Shown piece by piece: positions 26,441-39,493 of a DNA stretch of 64,000 bases (the stretch's first letter is position 1; each line of letters opens with the position of its first letter). The notes under the pieces are model-generated. The model was not told the DNA's origin. It did not search any database and worked only from the letters and a program-made list of their open reading frames with translations. Source of the stretch: Vitis vinifera (taxonomy: Eukaryota > Streptophyta > Magnoliopsida > Vitales > Vitaceae). The DNA is taken from positions 4,001,501 through 4,065,500 of the forward strand of contig NC_081810.1 in assembly GCF_030704535.1 (NCBI RefSeq), given 5' to 3'. The position numbers were made by a program, and so were the translations under genes.

Positions 26441-27729
26441 TTCCCATGGGACATAATGAGGATTTTGTGGACAGAAATTTGGCTAGTTATAAAATTTATA
26501 GATAATCATAATGTATGGACTGTAAGATTTGCTAAGGAAGAACATCAAAATAGGCCACGGGCCACTGCAATAACGCCAGCACCTTGTCACCATCCCCACC
26601 ATTACTGCCTTATTTTCTGAGAAACATTTGTGGTGCGTAAGAGATCTAAAGGGATTATCAGAAATGTAGGAGAAAGTAATGGCCTCACACTCAACATTAC
26701 AAGGCTTGAAAAGTAAACCCATTGCAATCAATGATGTTAGGTGCCTTGAATTCAAATTTACAGTCAAGACACCTTTAATTCAAATGCCTAATTATTGAAG
26801 CTGCTTAGTGAGATAGTCTACGGCAAAACTTATCTTCCGTCCTCCGTCTTATTTCTGGCCCTATTTGTCAAGACACTAAAATTAATACTTTTTATGTGGT
26901 GCATTAATACATAGCTACATAATATAAGTCACCCACAGTTGAATATGCAGCCTTCAAGTATGTGCTATGTTCCCCTCTGGTGATGAACTCCACTAAGAAA
27001 AGGCTTACTGATTTTTCTTGCCACTGATATCAAGTTGTTGTAGGAGCAAATGATTAAGAAGCACTATGATAAGATGATTTTGTGCGAGGAATGCTGACTG
27101 AACCTTGCTGCATTCCACCTATTTTCAGTACATGAAATTAATGTACCGGCTTTATGATTTGCTGAAGGCTGCTGCTTAAGGGAGACAGCCTGTCGTATCT
27201 GGTGTATCTCTCTGTATATTTTTTAGCTCATGTTCATAGATAATGGGTTACCATATGGCTGAACACCATCTTCCTTTTTTTCCTCTAATGAAACCATCTT
27301 TTTGTATAACCAAACAAAAAGGAAAATCAAAGGAAGATGCCATGCCTATCTCTCATGCTTCCTAGCTCTCAGAATTTAACTCCTGTAGCCCATTGGGGAA
27401 CATGCCAAATTTTCCAAGGGACAAACTTTTCACGTCCCTTCTTGTTTGTTTGCTTTTCCCCCCTTGTTTTTACTCTGCATACCTTGTAGGAGGGGTCTAG
27501 GGTAAATCCTCCACTAGCTTAATGGATTCAATATATATAGAAGTCCTTGGTATAACATAGTTTGTTTCATGGTTTAATACTGATACTGATATACACATAA
27601 GCTTAAATTAGTCTTCCCAATCACTGCTGCTACTTCTAGGGTCCATGACTTTAATTTGTGGAATCTTCTTCACCGCCACCAACAGCCCCCCCGGCCCACG
27701 GCCTCAAGTGCTCCTACTCTCTCACGGAG

Positions 27730-28035
27730 ATTTAGGAATGAATAACAAAAAAAAAAAAAAAAAAAAATGCTACAAGAATCGAAAATCCTAGATTACTTCA
27801 CTACCCCCTTCGATAGTGAGAAACAAAAAAATAGAGAAAACATACGCCAAAGAAAAAACAATCATACGTACAAGACAATATTTACATGGTTCGGTAATTT
27901 GTCTACATCCACGGAGTTGTCGGGCCCAACAAGTCTCAGTAAATCTCTCATTAAAAAGTCATGCAATACTATTCGGGTCGGGTCGCCAAACCGGATCAAA
28001 CAAAACTAGACTCCACAAAGCCTAACAATACCCAA
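27730..28035 (+). repeat. Dispersed plant repeat with a poly-A tract
   Basis: A 23-base poly-A run (about 27750-27769) is followed by a stretch containing ACATGGTTCGGTAATTTG and CTACATCCACGGAG. I associate these words with high-copy plant LTR-type repeats. Its ends are not visible and the class is uncertain. Confidence 0.4.
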
Positions 28036-28675
28036 TGTACTAATCTAGCTACTTTTGTGTGGTATATTCTAGACAAAAATGACTTAATTAGCTTTTCAAA
28101 AAATACAAGGTGTCTTCTTCTGTAAAAAAAAGTAAAGATCCACTATCTTGATCCCGACACTTTAAGCATATACATTTATGGGCACTGTAATAATATAGAG
28201 GGACCACATGTGGTTCATGAATCCTCTTCATCATACTTAAACAACAAGGCACCTACAATAAATGTGGTGATTTTGATTCATGGTCCACGGGAGGGGAATT
28301 AACCCAATGTTGAAGAGGAAAAGTGAATTCTTTTATATGAGCATAAAGTGAAATAAGACAGGCAAGGAAGGAGAACCCACACGCCTAACAATGAGGAGGC
28401 GCCTTCCTTCCCACAAAGTTGAATCAATATACTCTCTTTTTCACAGTCCACACCCTTCACTCTATGCCTCAGAAAAAGTGAGGTGGTATCCCCTTCCAAG
28501 TCACATAAATTGCTTGATTTAAATGCTTATCTAGAGCATATCAATACATTTCCTAACATAAATTCCAAAGCCAAAACCACATAAAACCTAAAAAGAGGGA
28601 AAAAAAAAGGTTAAAAAGAAAAAAGGAAAGAAAGATCCTTCTCTGCTCTTTCTTCCCTCTTCTCCGCCAAAGAAA

Positions 28676-29042
28676 ATGCAATCCTTAAACCTCCATGGAA
28701 GCTATGGTCTTCCCCTCTGTGTTTCAGGGATCACTCATCGTCACACCGTCTCTGATGAGTATGTTTCTCTCCTCAACTCTCTCTCTATATATGCAATGCA
28801 TTTTTTCATTTTTTTTCCCCTCTCTTTCTTTGGGTTGTCTTTGCAGGATGGCAGATCATGACAGAAGAAGGGAGGCCATGAAAAGGAAAATATCTCAAGC
28901 TAGAGAGAGCGTGCACACAAATCAAGAAATGGGTATTGGGAGAAACTATGGAAGAGAGGTTGAACAGATCAAAGAAGGTGAGGTTGATGAAGATCATGAT
29001 CATTACCGCCCTTGTTTGGCTTGCACAGCTAAAGCTGCATAG
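28676..29042 (+). CDS. Small two-exon gene, 92-residue protein of unknown function
   Basis: Exon 1 (28676-28758) and exon 2 (28847-29042) join in frame across an 88-base intron with a GTATGT donor and a T-rich TTTGCAG acceptor. The product has 92 residues. It begins [20 protein letters not shown], has a charged middle ([20 protein letters not shown]) and ends [13 protein letters not shown]. The middle is Lys/Arg/Glu-rich and probably helical. The C-terminal CLAC pair is notable. There is no signal peptide or membrane segment. A CT-rich leader of the kind common in plant 5' UTRs precedes the ATG. I do not recognise the family. The clean splice sites and plausible leader argue for a real gene, but a chance pair of frames cannot be excluded without RNA evidence. 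Confidence 0.5.
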
Positions 29043-30860
29043 CTTTGTTCCTGAATCAAAATTGTTGCAAGACCTTCCCTTCTGGGATTCCTTGAGTTAC
29101 ATCTCTTTATCAATTTATGTATGGATTCATCCCCTGTTGGGCTCTTCATTTCTATGATCTTGGTTTTGGTGTGTTCTTCTTCTAGTTTTCCTTATGGAAC
29201 CCAAAATTCTAGACATAGGGAGTTGATTTGAGGGCCTCAAAGGGCACATTATTGTCAAGAGGAGATAATTTCTTTCTTTCCAAACATAGGATATGGCATA
29301 GTCATAGACCCTAAAATTTTAACTCATGAGAATCGTAAACATAAAAACCCTACTTGCTAAATATGTATAGATCCAAAACAATGAAACTGGTATCCTTTGC
29401 TGACAATTGCAGTATTAGTCTACAAGGAATTTCTTCCCTCAGAAACCTCCAGGGGTAGATGAGAGATCAACTTTAGGTGTAACTGTGTAAGGTTAAGGTT
29501 AACAGTGGAGTGAAATAAAATGAGGATAGATAACATCCAACTGCCCCACCAGACAAAAAATGAAATAAGTTAATGGAGAAGAGAGTGATATTAAATAATT
29601 GGGATGGCAACAATTGAAAAGAAGTCGACAGGTATGCCACCAGAACAAGACAAAACATATCCACTGGGTCTTCCCCATCAAGCCATTCTATGGACATTTT
29701 GATTTGGTTTAAGGAAGGCACAGTAAATAAATCCCATATTTATATGAAAAATGAGGAACAGGTACAGATTCCAATTCCAAAAGGATACCAACTTGAAGGA
29801 TAATTCTAATGCCGTGACAATAAATATGAGGGCTGTTGAGAGGAAAATATTAAAGAAAGGTTTCAAGATGAGGATATTCCACCACGTTAATCTGACAACT
29901 TATATATTAAAATCCTAAATTGGATCCAAACCAGATGCAAATACCTTTTTTTAATCCTTACCCATTTAACCACGGGCTGGAGAAGAAGGGGTGAAAGAAA
30001 GGTATTGGCAAAACAAGAGAAGACCAACTGTGTGAATCTTCTGGATTTATGAATGGGGTTGCGGCTCAAGTACTGTCCCTGTGGAAGGACACCAGAGAGT
30101 CAGAGACTACCTCTTGAGCAGTATGTTTGCCAAGGCATGACAGAAAGTGGAAAAATTGGAACAAGGACGATGATGGGGAGAGGTTTTACGCCTAGATGAC
30201 AAGCATAAAGAAATTCATTGCTCTTTTAAGTCTTATCCTAATTTATAAGTTTTTTAAATCATATCAAATTTCTGTACCAAAAAGAGTCAGATACAAAAAA
30301 TAACTGAAAGAGAAAAGGGCCTTTTTTTTTATCTTAATACCTACCAAAGCAACAATAATCATAAAAAGGCCTGTTCCTACCCTATGATATAGAATCAAAA
30401 TGTGTCCACTTACTATTATTATTTTCTTCTTTTTTAATTATATTTATTTCACCTCGAAATACGAGGTATTCAAAACATAGAAGACCATGATAATAAATTA
30501 GAAATTAAACGGACATAGGCACCATACCGTAACGGTTGGAAGTTGGAGACGTGTTATGTATTTATGTTGATGGTCATTGACAGTATGACTTGGGGTTGGG
30601 TTGTTGGCACGAGACAACCAAATTAAAAGCCTCATTTCGAAACCGGATCCAAACCCGAATCACTTAAATGTCCTAACGAGAAAATTAAAGGCTAGGATTT
30701 AAATCTTCCACGAGGCAGAAACCAATAAATAAACTAAGAACAGTTGATTAAAAACCAAAATATCCGGAGTAAAAGACACAACAAAACTCTTGAGCCGCGA
30801 AAGCACCTCGATCAAAAGAGGACACGACACAACATGACAATGACAAAGGAAAAGCAAAGG
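29043..30860. other. Unassigned intergenic DNA
   Basis: No gene, structural RNA or recognisable element was found. Short frames on the minus strand between 29473 and 30069 are AT-rich and lack domain signals. The final part, toward 30.86 kb, approaches the eEF1A copy 1 3' UTR. Confidence 0.5.
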
Positions 30861-31057
30861 ACTCAACCAGTTATCTGCCACCGCCTATCAAGCACCCAGT
30901 TCTGGGACAGGCTACCCAAGGAAGAAGGCAGAAAACTATGACGCACAAAATAAAGCGGACGATCTATGACAGTAGTAATAGATAAAATGTTTTCACGACA
31001 AATCATTTTATTTTGATGATAGGAGGCTTCCTCTGTTGAGCTCCCATTGCGCACGCT
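30861..31057 (-). other. 3' UTR of eEF1A copy 1
   Basis: Downstream of the stop at 31058, the minus strand at 30868-30907 matches the 3' UTR of the second eEF1A gene at about 61420-61460. They share CTGGGTGCTTGATAG followed by a GGTGG-containing block. This shows that the two genes share ancestry beyond the coding region and that this part is probably transcribed. Confidence 0.65.
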
Positions 31058-32504
31058 TCACTTCTTCTTGGCTGCAGACTTGGTGACCTTGGCTCCAGAT
31101 GGATCCTTCTTCTCCACGCTCTTGATGACTCCAACAGCAACAGTCTGACGCATGTCACGAACAGCAAATCGACCAAGTGGGGGATACTCGGAGAAAGTCT
31201 CCACCACCATGGGCTTGGTTGGAATCATCTTAACAAACCCTGCATCACCATTCTTCAAGAACTTGGGCTCCTTCTCAAGCTCCTTGCCAGATCGCCTGTC
31301 AATCTTGGTCAGTATCTCAGCAAACTTAACAGCAATGTGGGAGGTGTGGCAGTCCAGAACAGGGGCATAGCCATTTCCGATCTGACCCGGGTGGTTCATG
31401 ATGATGACCTGGGAGGTGAAGTTGGCTGCCTCCTTAGCAGGGTCATCCTTGGAGTTGGAGGCAACAAACCCACGCTTGAGATCCTTCACAGCAACGTTCT
31501 TCACATTGAAGCCAACATTGTCACCAGGCAAAGCCTCTGGGAGAGACTCATGGTGCATCTCAACAGACTTGACTTCAGTTGTCAGTCCAGAGGGGCCAAA
31601 GGTCACCACCATACCGGGCTTCAGGACACCAGTCTCCACACGTCCCACTGGGACAGTTCCAATCCCACCAATCTTGTACACGTCCTGAAGAGGGAGTCGC
31701 AGTGGCTTGTCTGTGGGCCTCTTGGGCTCATTGATCATGTCCAGGGCCTCAAGAAGAGTTGGGCCCTTGTACCAGTCAAGGTTGGTAGACCTCTCTATCA
31801 TATTGTCACCCTCAAAGCCAGAGATGGGGACAAATGGAATCTTATCAGGGTTGTATCCAACCTTCTTCAGGTAGGAAGAAACTTCCTTCACGATTTCATC
31901 GTACCTTGCCTTGGAGTACTTGGGTGTTGTGGCATCCATCTATTAGTTACAAAACAACAATGCAAAATATTAGTTGAAGATCATTCATAGAGTAGTGCAA
32001 TTGGAAAAGGGATATCAGAAATGTAAAAGAACTAAGTTTCACCTTGTTACAGCAGCAAATCATCTGCTTCACACCAAGGGTGAAAGCAAGTAGTGCATGC
32101 TCACGGGTTTGTCCATCCTTGGAGATACCAGCTTCAAAACCACCAGTGGTGGAGTCAATAATGAGGACAGCACAATCTGCCTGTGAGGTACCAGTAATCA
32201 TGTTCTTGATGAAGTCCCGATGGCCAGGAGCATCAATAACAGTGCAGTAGTACCTGGTGGTTTCAAACTTCCACAAGGCAATATCAATGGTGATACCACG
32301 TTCACGCTCAGCCTTCAGCTTGTCCAACACCCAAGCATACTTGAATGACCTCTTGTTCATCTCAGCCGCTTCCTTTTCAAACCTCTCAATCACACGCTTG
32401 TCAATACCTCCAAGCTTGTAGATCAAGTGACCAGTGGTAGTCGACTTGCCAGAGTCGACATGGCCAATGACGACAATGTTGATGTGAACCTTCTCTTTAC
32501 CCAT
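31058..32504 (-). CDS. EEF1A: Elongation factor 1-alpha (eEF1A), copy 1
   Basis: eEF1A is the GTPase that brings aminoacyl-tRNA to the ribosomal A site. Exon 1 (32043-32504, 154 codons) and exon 2 (31058-31939, 293 codons plus stop) join to the normal length of 447 residues. The intron is at the position shared by plant eEF1A genes. G1 GHVDSGKS, G3 DAPGH and the switch region with [13 protein letters not shown] are present. The NKMD motif is split by the intron (CCCNK|MDATTP). Domains II and III follow, including PVGRVETG and the lysine-rich AAKKK end. The protein is identical to that of copy 2 at 59.8-61.3 kb. A leader intron of about 1.48 kb precedes the ATG. Strongly biased codon use (AAG, CTT/CTC, GCT) fits a highly expressed gene. 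Confidence 0.98.
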
Positions 32505-32524
32505 TGTGGATTCCTAAAAAGATG

Positions 32525-34007
32525 CTGTGGTGAAAAATAAACTTGAGTTATTTTTTTCAGATAAAAATTTCTGGAAACCACACCCTCTCAAAAAGAAAGG
32601 AAGTCCTTTGTATGTGCATGCAGGGTGAGACATGGGAAGGGGATTATGTTGGGCAGCAGTCAATATATATTTTGTCCAAAAGGAGGCACATGTTACAACT
32701 AGAAATTTATTAAACAAAACACATGACAATTAGTTACTTAACAATGAAATGAGAATGTGACGTAACAAAAAGAATTTTTATATAAGATCTAAAAAAATAG
32801 AATTTTGATAGGATAAATTGCAATTGAAAATTTGAATCACAAAGAAATATGTTCAACTCATCTTGGAAATTGGCAAAAAGATTTTTTTTGAACCAGGGAC
32901 TTCATGTTTGTAAAACAGAGACTAGAAAAATCAATTACATGGCTCAAACTTAAACCAGGACAGGGACATCAGTACCATTTTTTAATCAAAAAGGGAAACA
33001 AATTAATTAAAAGGCATAAACTTCCATTAATAAGGAATAAAAACCAAAAAACAAGAAATTCCACATAAACCACGATACCTTTAAAAGATTCAATGCAGTT
33101 CCACAATAAAAGATATAGCTCATTATAAAAGGTGCTACGCTTTCACTGAGTTAAAAGAGCCATTACAATTCTATTATGAAACTTATAGCCCCTTGTCGGA
33201 TTTGAACCGATGCAATACAACTTGAAATGGTGTAACTCTACCACTGAGTTAAAAGGGCTATTTTTCAATTTTTGGTAAAAAAAGAAAAACCCTCTATTAT
33301 ATTGCAATCCATTGGTAACACCTTGAGATGGTGTTACTCTTATCTCCGAGGCATCGTTCCGTAAATATAATTCAGAGGTTTCTATCCCTTCAAAACTAAA
33401 CATTCTCAGTGCACAATTTCAATCCTTAATGGACAGAGAAAGATGAGGAAAGAAATGCAATATAATATTGGTGGTGTAAAATAGAAAACGAAAAGGACCA
33501 TCAAAATATCAAAGAATATTTTATTTATCTTCTATTTTTGCAGTCAAAAAATTTTATTTTGTATTATACAACGTTTTCTCAACACTCAGACCACTCAAAG
33601 AACAGATCCGAACAAGATCAACAGCAAAATCCAATTGCTAACAACAAATCTAGACTTCAACACTGTTCATACACATACTAAGCACGAATAGCTCAACAAA
33701 CAAAGCCTTTCAAACACCCGATCTCAATCGATTCGATCTTTTTAATTAAAAAACTTTGTTTTCGAAAAAACAAAAACTTAAACCATTCTTTCTGCATCTT
33801 TTAATCAAAAGAACAAAAACAAAAACACAACAATTGTATCCAGAACAGATCTGAATCACAAACAACAGATCAATAACCAAAAAAAGGCAACTTACAGAAA
33901 CCAAAACAAAAGAAAAACCGATCAAAACACCACAGAAATAACAAATCGAACTACAAAATCATCAAATCCCAATCAAAAGCAAAAAGAAGCAGAAGAAAAA
34001 ATCGAAC
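32525..34007 (-). other. Leader (5' UTR) intron of eEF1A copy 1
   Basis: The putative donor is ACG|GTTCG at 34008/34007. The putative acceptor is CACCACAG with the exon resuming at 32524; another AG lies closer to the ATG. Plant eEF1A genes typically have a long leader intron that raises expression (established knowledge). This one contains a plastid-type tRNA pseudogene at 33188-33258. Its upstream half is homologous to 47.9-48.6 kb. Confidence 0.75.
33188..33258 (-). pseudogene. Plastid-type tRNA-Thr (trnT-GGU-like) pseudogene in the eEF1A leader intron
   Basis: The minus strand reads GCCCTTTTAACTCAGTGG at the 5' end (acceptor stem, D arm) and ATCGGTTCAAATCCGACA then AGGGGC at the 3' end (T arm, acceptor stem). 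Both match my memory of plastid trnT-GGU rather than nuclear tRNA-Thr. The length of 71 bases is tRNA-sized. The anticodon arm has diverged: the loop now reads ATTTCAA, so the formal anticodon would be TTC. A second partial 5' half, GCTCTTTTAACTCAGTG, lies at 33144-33160. No CCA end or promoter of its own is evident. It is most likely a nuclear insertion of plastid DNA. Confidence 0.7.
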
Positions 34008-34130
34008 CGTTAGAAGGAGATATCGTGCTAAAACCCTAGCCGCAGCGAGAGAACACAGCAAACAGAAGAGGGTATGTGGGAGAGACGAGAGGTGCAGGAT
34101 AGGCTTTGGGTCTATTTAAAGGGGACGGCT
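34008..34130 (-). promoter_or_regulatory. Leader exon, telo-box-like element and TATA-like box of eEF1A copy 1
   Basis: On the minus strand a TATA-like TTTAAATA (about 34112-34119) precedes a CT-rich leader. The leader carries GGCTAGGGTTTTAG (34030-34040 region), a telo-box-type AAACCCTA element typical of plant translation-machinery genes. The leader exon ends at 34008. The same element order recurs in the orphan copy at 48.6-48.74 kb. Confidence 0.65.
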
Positions 34131-34914
34131 AGGGCTTTGCAAGACGTGTAATTACACAAATACCCTTAATTTTTTTTATATTGACTAGAGTCAATGGCGG
34201 CGTTATAGAAAGCATCCTACCGAAAGTACCGATTTGGTTTCACACTTCTAGAGCGTAGGTTAAAAATAAGCCTTTTACCCAAACAAATATCCATTTTGAA
34301 CATTTTTAAATTATTATTTAAAATTATCTGTTTCTCCATCGCATTTTATCTTTTAATTATCATTTTAAAAAAAAAAAATTGGTCTGAAATCATATTTAAA
34401 ATGGGATTTCAAATATATATGGAAAATGAATTTTCAAATAATAATAATAATGTTTATTAAATAAATGATAAAAAAGGCAGTATATTAATTTTCCTATTTT
34501 ATATTTTAAATTTACAAAATATTATTTTTAAAATAGTGCTTTAACATTTAATTTTTAATTTTTAAATCTTAATTATTTAATTTTAATTATTATATATTTG
34601 TTAACATAGAAATTAAATTAAAATTTTAATTTTGTGGTTATTTATTATTTTATTCAATGTTTTAATTATAAAATATTTTTAATGTTTATAATGAAATATC
34701 ACTTTGATTATTAAATTAATTTATACGAGTGAAATGGATGATAAATAAATTATTGGGTTATTTTGATATGATTAAATAAATAATTAAATGGAAGGAGTAG
34801 TCATGCGATAGTGTTCTCCAATGATTTAGGAATCATCGATATATTAAAGTAAAATATTTTTATTTATGTATTATGTGTTTTTTTTAATGTAAACTAATTA
34901 TACAAATGACATTA

Positions 34915-34954
<40 letters not shown>

Positions 34955-36720
34955 TTGAATTGAAAGTAAATTTATGTTATTTACTAATAAGGAGTTATAT
35001 GAAAAAATAAATAAATTTGGTTATTAAGCTTAATCATTAAGTGATTATTTAAAAATATTCTTATTATATTATTTCTCTATGGGTCTTTGAGCTCACCATT
35101 TTCTATTATCTCATATTTTAGGTACAAATGATATTTGGGATAAGTGCTTAAAATAGGCAATATGCTTTTGATTTCTTTACTTGATTATGATTTTTGGAAT
35201 TATTATTAAATTTTTTTTGGATAATTATTGATTTTAATATTAAGTTATTAATGATCCATTTTCAATTAGTTTGGATTAGAGATATGATATATTTTGGTTT
35301 AGTGTTTATAATTTGATTATTATTTGTTAATAAAAAAACATTTTTGATTACTTTCAGAGACGCATAAAAATCCCAATTTGATTATTTCATTGACAAGTTT
35401 TCTTCTCATAGTCATGAATGAAACTATAAATACGAAAACCATTCAAGATTTTCACATTATAAAAACCTTGACCATTGTTTTGATAAAAAAAAAAATAGAA
35501 AAACTTCAAGAAAAGACCTTTAGGGAGAACACTTTAAAAAAAAAAAATTATGCTATTTTTTCTTTCTTTTTTTTGTTAAAAAAAATATATATGCTATTTT
35601 TTCTTTTTCTTATTTTCAGTAGGAGTTTCTATGTTGTTAAAAAAAAAACTCCCATAAATTGCTCTTTCCATTTTTCTTTTTCTTTTTTAAAAATATATTG
35701 GATTAAGTCGAGTTAATCTACTTGGGCACCCAAACCCATCTGCAACATCTCCTACTAGCATAAGATGAGTTGAAATAGCCCGATCAATAACATTCAAGTC
35801 CTTCTTGTTCCTCATTTGAAGGTCATTCATATAGACAAATGGGTCATATGACCATGCGAGCACACCTACAATTTAAGAGCTAGAAACTTATGTATCTATT
35901 AGGGATACATAGTAGTCCAACTAAAAAACAAAATGAGTGAACAATAATAATAATGTCTCATTGTACCTCAAACTTATTTAATTATATTTTATTGCATATA
36001 CTCCATCCCTCAAATTTGTATACTTTACATTATTATAAGTGTATTCACAAGTATATGAAATACAAAAGCAATATAATCAATCAAACGTGAGCATATTTTT
36101 GTCAATATGACCTAAAAAAATATTCATTTTGAGCTCATGTCTTTTAGATTCAAATTAACAATTTACCTAATATGCCTCGTAAGGATAAAGTATTTCATTT
36201 CCATAAAAAAAAAATAAAAAAAAAAGTAGCAATATTAATTTATCACCTCAAAATATGGCCAAAAATACAAAAAGTATTTTAATGGGCTATGTCCAAAAGA
36301 TTTCTCACACTGAGGATGCGGGGATTAATCACTCACTTTCCTTATTTTATCACATTCAAACATATGCAATATGAAATGCATGCTATGATGGTTTCTTTTT
36401 TACTTTGATAGCGTATGTCAAGCTTTCACTATATGAACCTTAATCAAAAGCACTATCGCATTTATTGGCTTTTCTTAAACTTTATTTTGTTAAAACTTAA
36501 AGTCCAATTTAAACAAACAAATATAATTATGAGTGATTACATTTGGTCAAGATGTCATTTAGGGGGTGTTTGATAAAACTTAATACTTGTTACTTCATAA
36601 CTTAGATTAACTTTAAGCTAAATTATACTTAATTTATTGACTTAAAACTTATTACTTAATTATAACTTTAAGTATTAAAGTTGTTCAATAAAATTAATTT
36701 AAAACTTATTATAAATCATC
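34131..36720. other. AT-rich intergenic spacer
   Basis: No gene was found. It includes an (ATT)n run (about 34916-34953) and long A/T runs at 35.46-35.7 kb. At 36560 there is a GGGGGTGTTTGATAAAAC sequence of the kind found at MITE ends, without a partner that I could see. Confidence 0.6.
34916..34953. repeat. (ATT)n microsatellite
   Basis: A trinucleotide run of about twelve units in AT-rich spacer. Only simple-repeat character is visible. Confidence 0.95.
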
Positions 36721-39493
36721 AAATTGATATATTTATCTTCATAAATTATAACTACGGTAAATGAGATCAAGAAATGGTAAAGGTGATCGTATTAGAGTAG
36801 TAAAGTTGTGTAAACCCTTTTGCCATGAGTCTTACCTTGTACTTTTTTATACTACCATCACCATTGCATTTAACTATAGACACTCATTTGCAGCCTACAA
36901 TTTTCTTCTTTCTCGGTAAATCAACAACTTCCCAAGTGCTATTTTTTCTAAGAGCATTTATCTCTTCTAGAATTACTAACTTCCAATCAAGATGATCTAG
37001 AACTTCTTGAATGGTTCTCATAACAAACATGTGAGATATTTTAAAGGTAAATGCCTTATGGTTAATGGAAAGTATATGATATGACACATATAACAATAGG
37101 ATGCTTAATATGGGTTCGGATGCCCTTCCCAAGTGCTATAGGAATGTTAAGATCTAATGATTCAATATTAGGAAGCACAACATTAGAAAAAAATGAAACT
37201 AAGGGATTACCTGGATTATTTAAGGAACCAAATCTTAAGGATTATGATTGAGCCCGAACTAGGATTGTAGATTGATCTTTACTCTTATGATGGGTATTTC
37301 TTCTAGTATAAACTAGGATCTCAGACGTAGGATTATTGTAATCATTTTGTAGCATTTCTCCCTTTGTTTGTGGTACATTTATACTCAACAAAGGAAGATT
37401 GATATTTAGAACAATTATTTTTGGAGTATCGGTTGTCTCGAAAAAAAAAAGACTAGGCAAAGGTACAAATATTTCATAGTTTTGATTGAAATATAGTTGA
37501 TTTTCCAAAAAAGAAACATCCATACTAATACGAACCTTTATAGTTTTAGGGTTATAACGCTTATACTTTTTTTTTCTTTTTCTTTTTTTTAAATTTGGAG
37601 TGTAAACACACATTTTTTTTGTTTTTGTTTTGAGATCTAGTTTGGATAAAATAAAAATAAAAATGACTAGGAATGTGGACAAACATTGTGCTACCAAACA
37701 CTTTTAATGGTAAATCCAAAATTATTCTTGATTTAGGAAAAGTATTTTTTAGACACTTTAATGGTATAGTATACTTTGAAACTTAGGTAGGCGTTCTATT
37801 AATTAAATAACAGGCTACTAAAATGGCATCCCCACATAAGTATTTTGGAACATTTATAGAAAACATCATGGTTGTCCAACTTCAAGTAAGTGTTAATTTT
37901 TTTTTTAGTAATACCATTTTGCTAAGGAGTACCACAACATGTGGATTGATATTGAATACCTTCTTCTTTCAAAAAAAAAAATCCAAATATTGATTAAAAT
38001 ATTATGTTCCATTATTAATGCAAAATATACTAATTTTTGTTTGAAATTGAATAATATTTTTACTTCAGATTTTTCACTCATCAAATATACCCAAGATGAT
38101 TAAATATGATCATCCATGAAAGTCACAAACCATTTTTTTCTAAATAAAGTGGTAATTTTTTATGGACCCCAAACATCACTATGAACTAAATAAAAAGGTT
38201 TTGATACACGATATGGAATTGAAATATAAGAAATTCAATGGCTTTTTTTTTATAAATGACAACTTTCACACTAAAAAATTAGCAATCTAAGTTTGTAAAT
38301 AAAGTAGGAAATATATGTTTTAGATAAGGAAAACTAGGTTGTCTTAATCTAAGATGTCAAAGCATTGTTTGTTCAACAACAAAAATTGAAGTAATACTAC
38401 TACTATAGCTTTAATCTTGTTTATTATTGAAGAAGTTGACATCAAAATTATTAAATACCTTTTACCATCCTAGCATTGGCATACTACTACTCTAGCCTTG
38501 AGTTTGTTTATTGTTGAAGGAGTTGTCATCAAAATAGTAAAGGTCATCTATCATCCTCGCACTGCCAACCATCATCCCCGAGCTTTAGTCTTGAAATTAA
38601 GTGAGAATCAAATAATATGACACAACAATTAGAATCTTTGGATATTTTACTCACAAACAAAATATTACAAACAAGGTTAGGAACATGAAGAATATATTTT
38701 AATTTTTTTTTTCATATTCTAATTAAACCTTTCCTTGCAATAGATGAGAATCTACCATCTACAATTCTAACTTTCTAATTACCACAACAAGGTAAATAAT
38801 ATTTAAATAAATGAGAGAGACTGGTTATATGATTTGATGCCCCTTAACCAATAATCCATGGTGCAATGGTTAAGCAACAAGGAAAAACACTAGGATTGCT
38901 ACTTGTTTAAGCCAAAGAACCACAAGGAATACCAAATGAAGAATTGGATTTTAGTAGTTTAAGAAGATGGTCCATCTACTTTTTGTTGAAGAAACTCAGA
39001 CTTGTCTTGACCTCGTTTGCAGAAGGAAACATGTGGTTGGTTATGTTACCAAGTTTGTTACTTTTCTAGTTTTTGGGTTTCCTATGGATTTTCCAATACG
39101 TTTCTTGATTATAACAAGGTTTGTTGCAGTAGTGCATTATCATTAAAAGTAACTAATGTTGAGTTATCTATTGATCCATCACCCATTTTTTTCCAAGCAT
39201 GACACTCTTACAACTTTCTTCCCTCTAAAAAGCCTCTCCAATTGGAGGAAGAGGTTGTTGACCAATCATTTTTCCCCTTACTTCATCAAATTCAATATTT
39301 ACACCAGTAAGAAATTTGAAAATTAGGTTATTCTTCACCATTTTCTTGTAGTGATTACAATCATCAACTTTCTTCCATGTGTAATCAAGAAATATATCCA
39401 GATCTTGTCGTAGCCTTTTTAGACCATTGAAATACATGGTGACGTCTCCTCCTTGTTATATCTCATCAAGTTACATTTGATTGATATTGTTCC

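Noticed and set aside
28695-29042. 115-codon unspliced frame overlapping the small gene at 28.68 kb
   Set aside because: It reads through the 88-base intron in another frame at its start. The spliced reading with consensus sites and an upstream ATG is more convincing.
31152-32250. Long open frames on the plus strand (up to 217 codons) opposite eEF1A copy 1, with equivalents opposite copy 2
   Set aside because: They are antisense shadows of the strongly codon-biased eEF1A exons and appear at the same places in both copies because the sequence is shared.
33188-33258. Functional tRNA gene with formal anticodon TTC
   Set aside because: The anticodon stem has a mismatch, the T stem has lost a closing pair, and the rest matches plastid tRNA-Thr. 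It is better read as a pseudogene.
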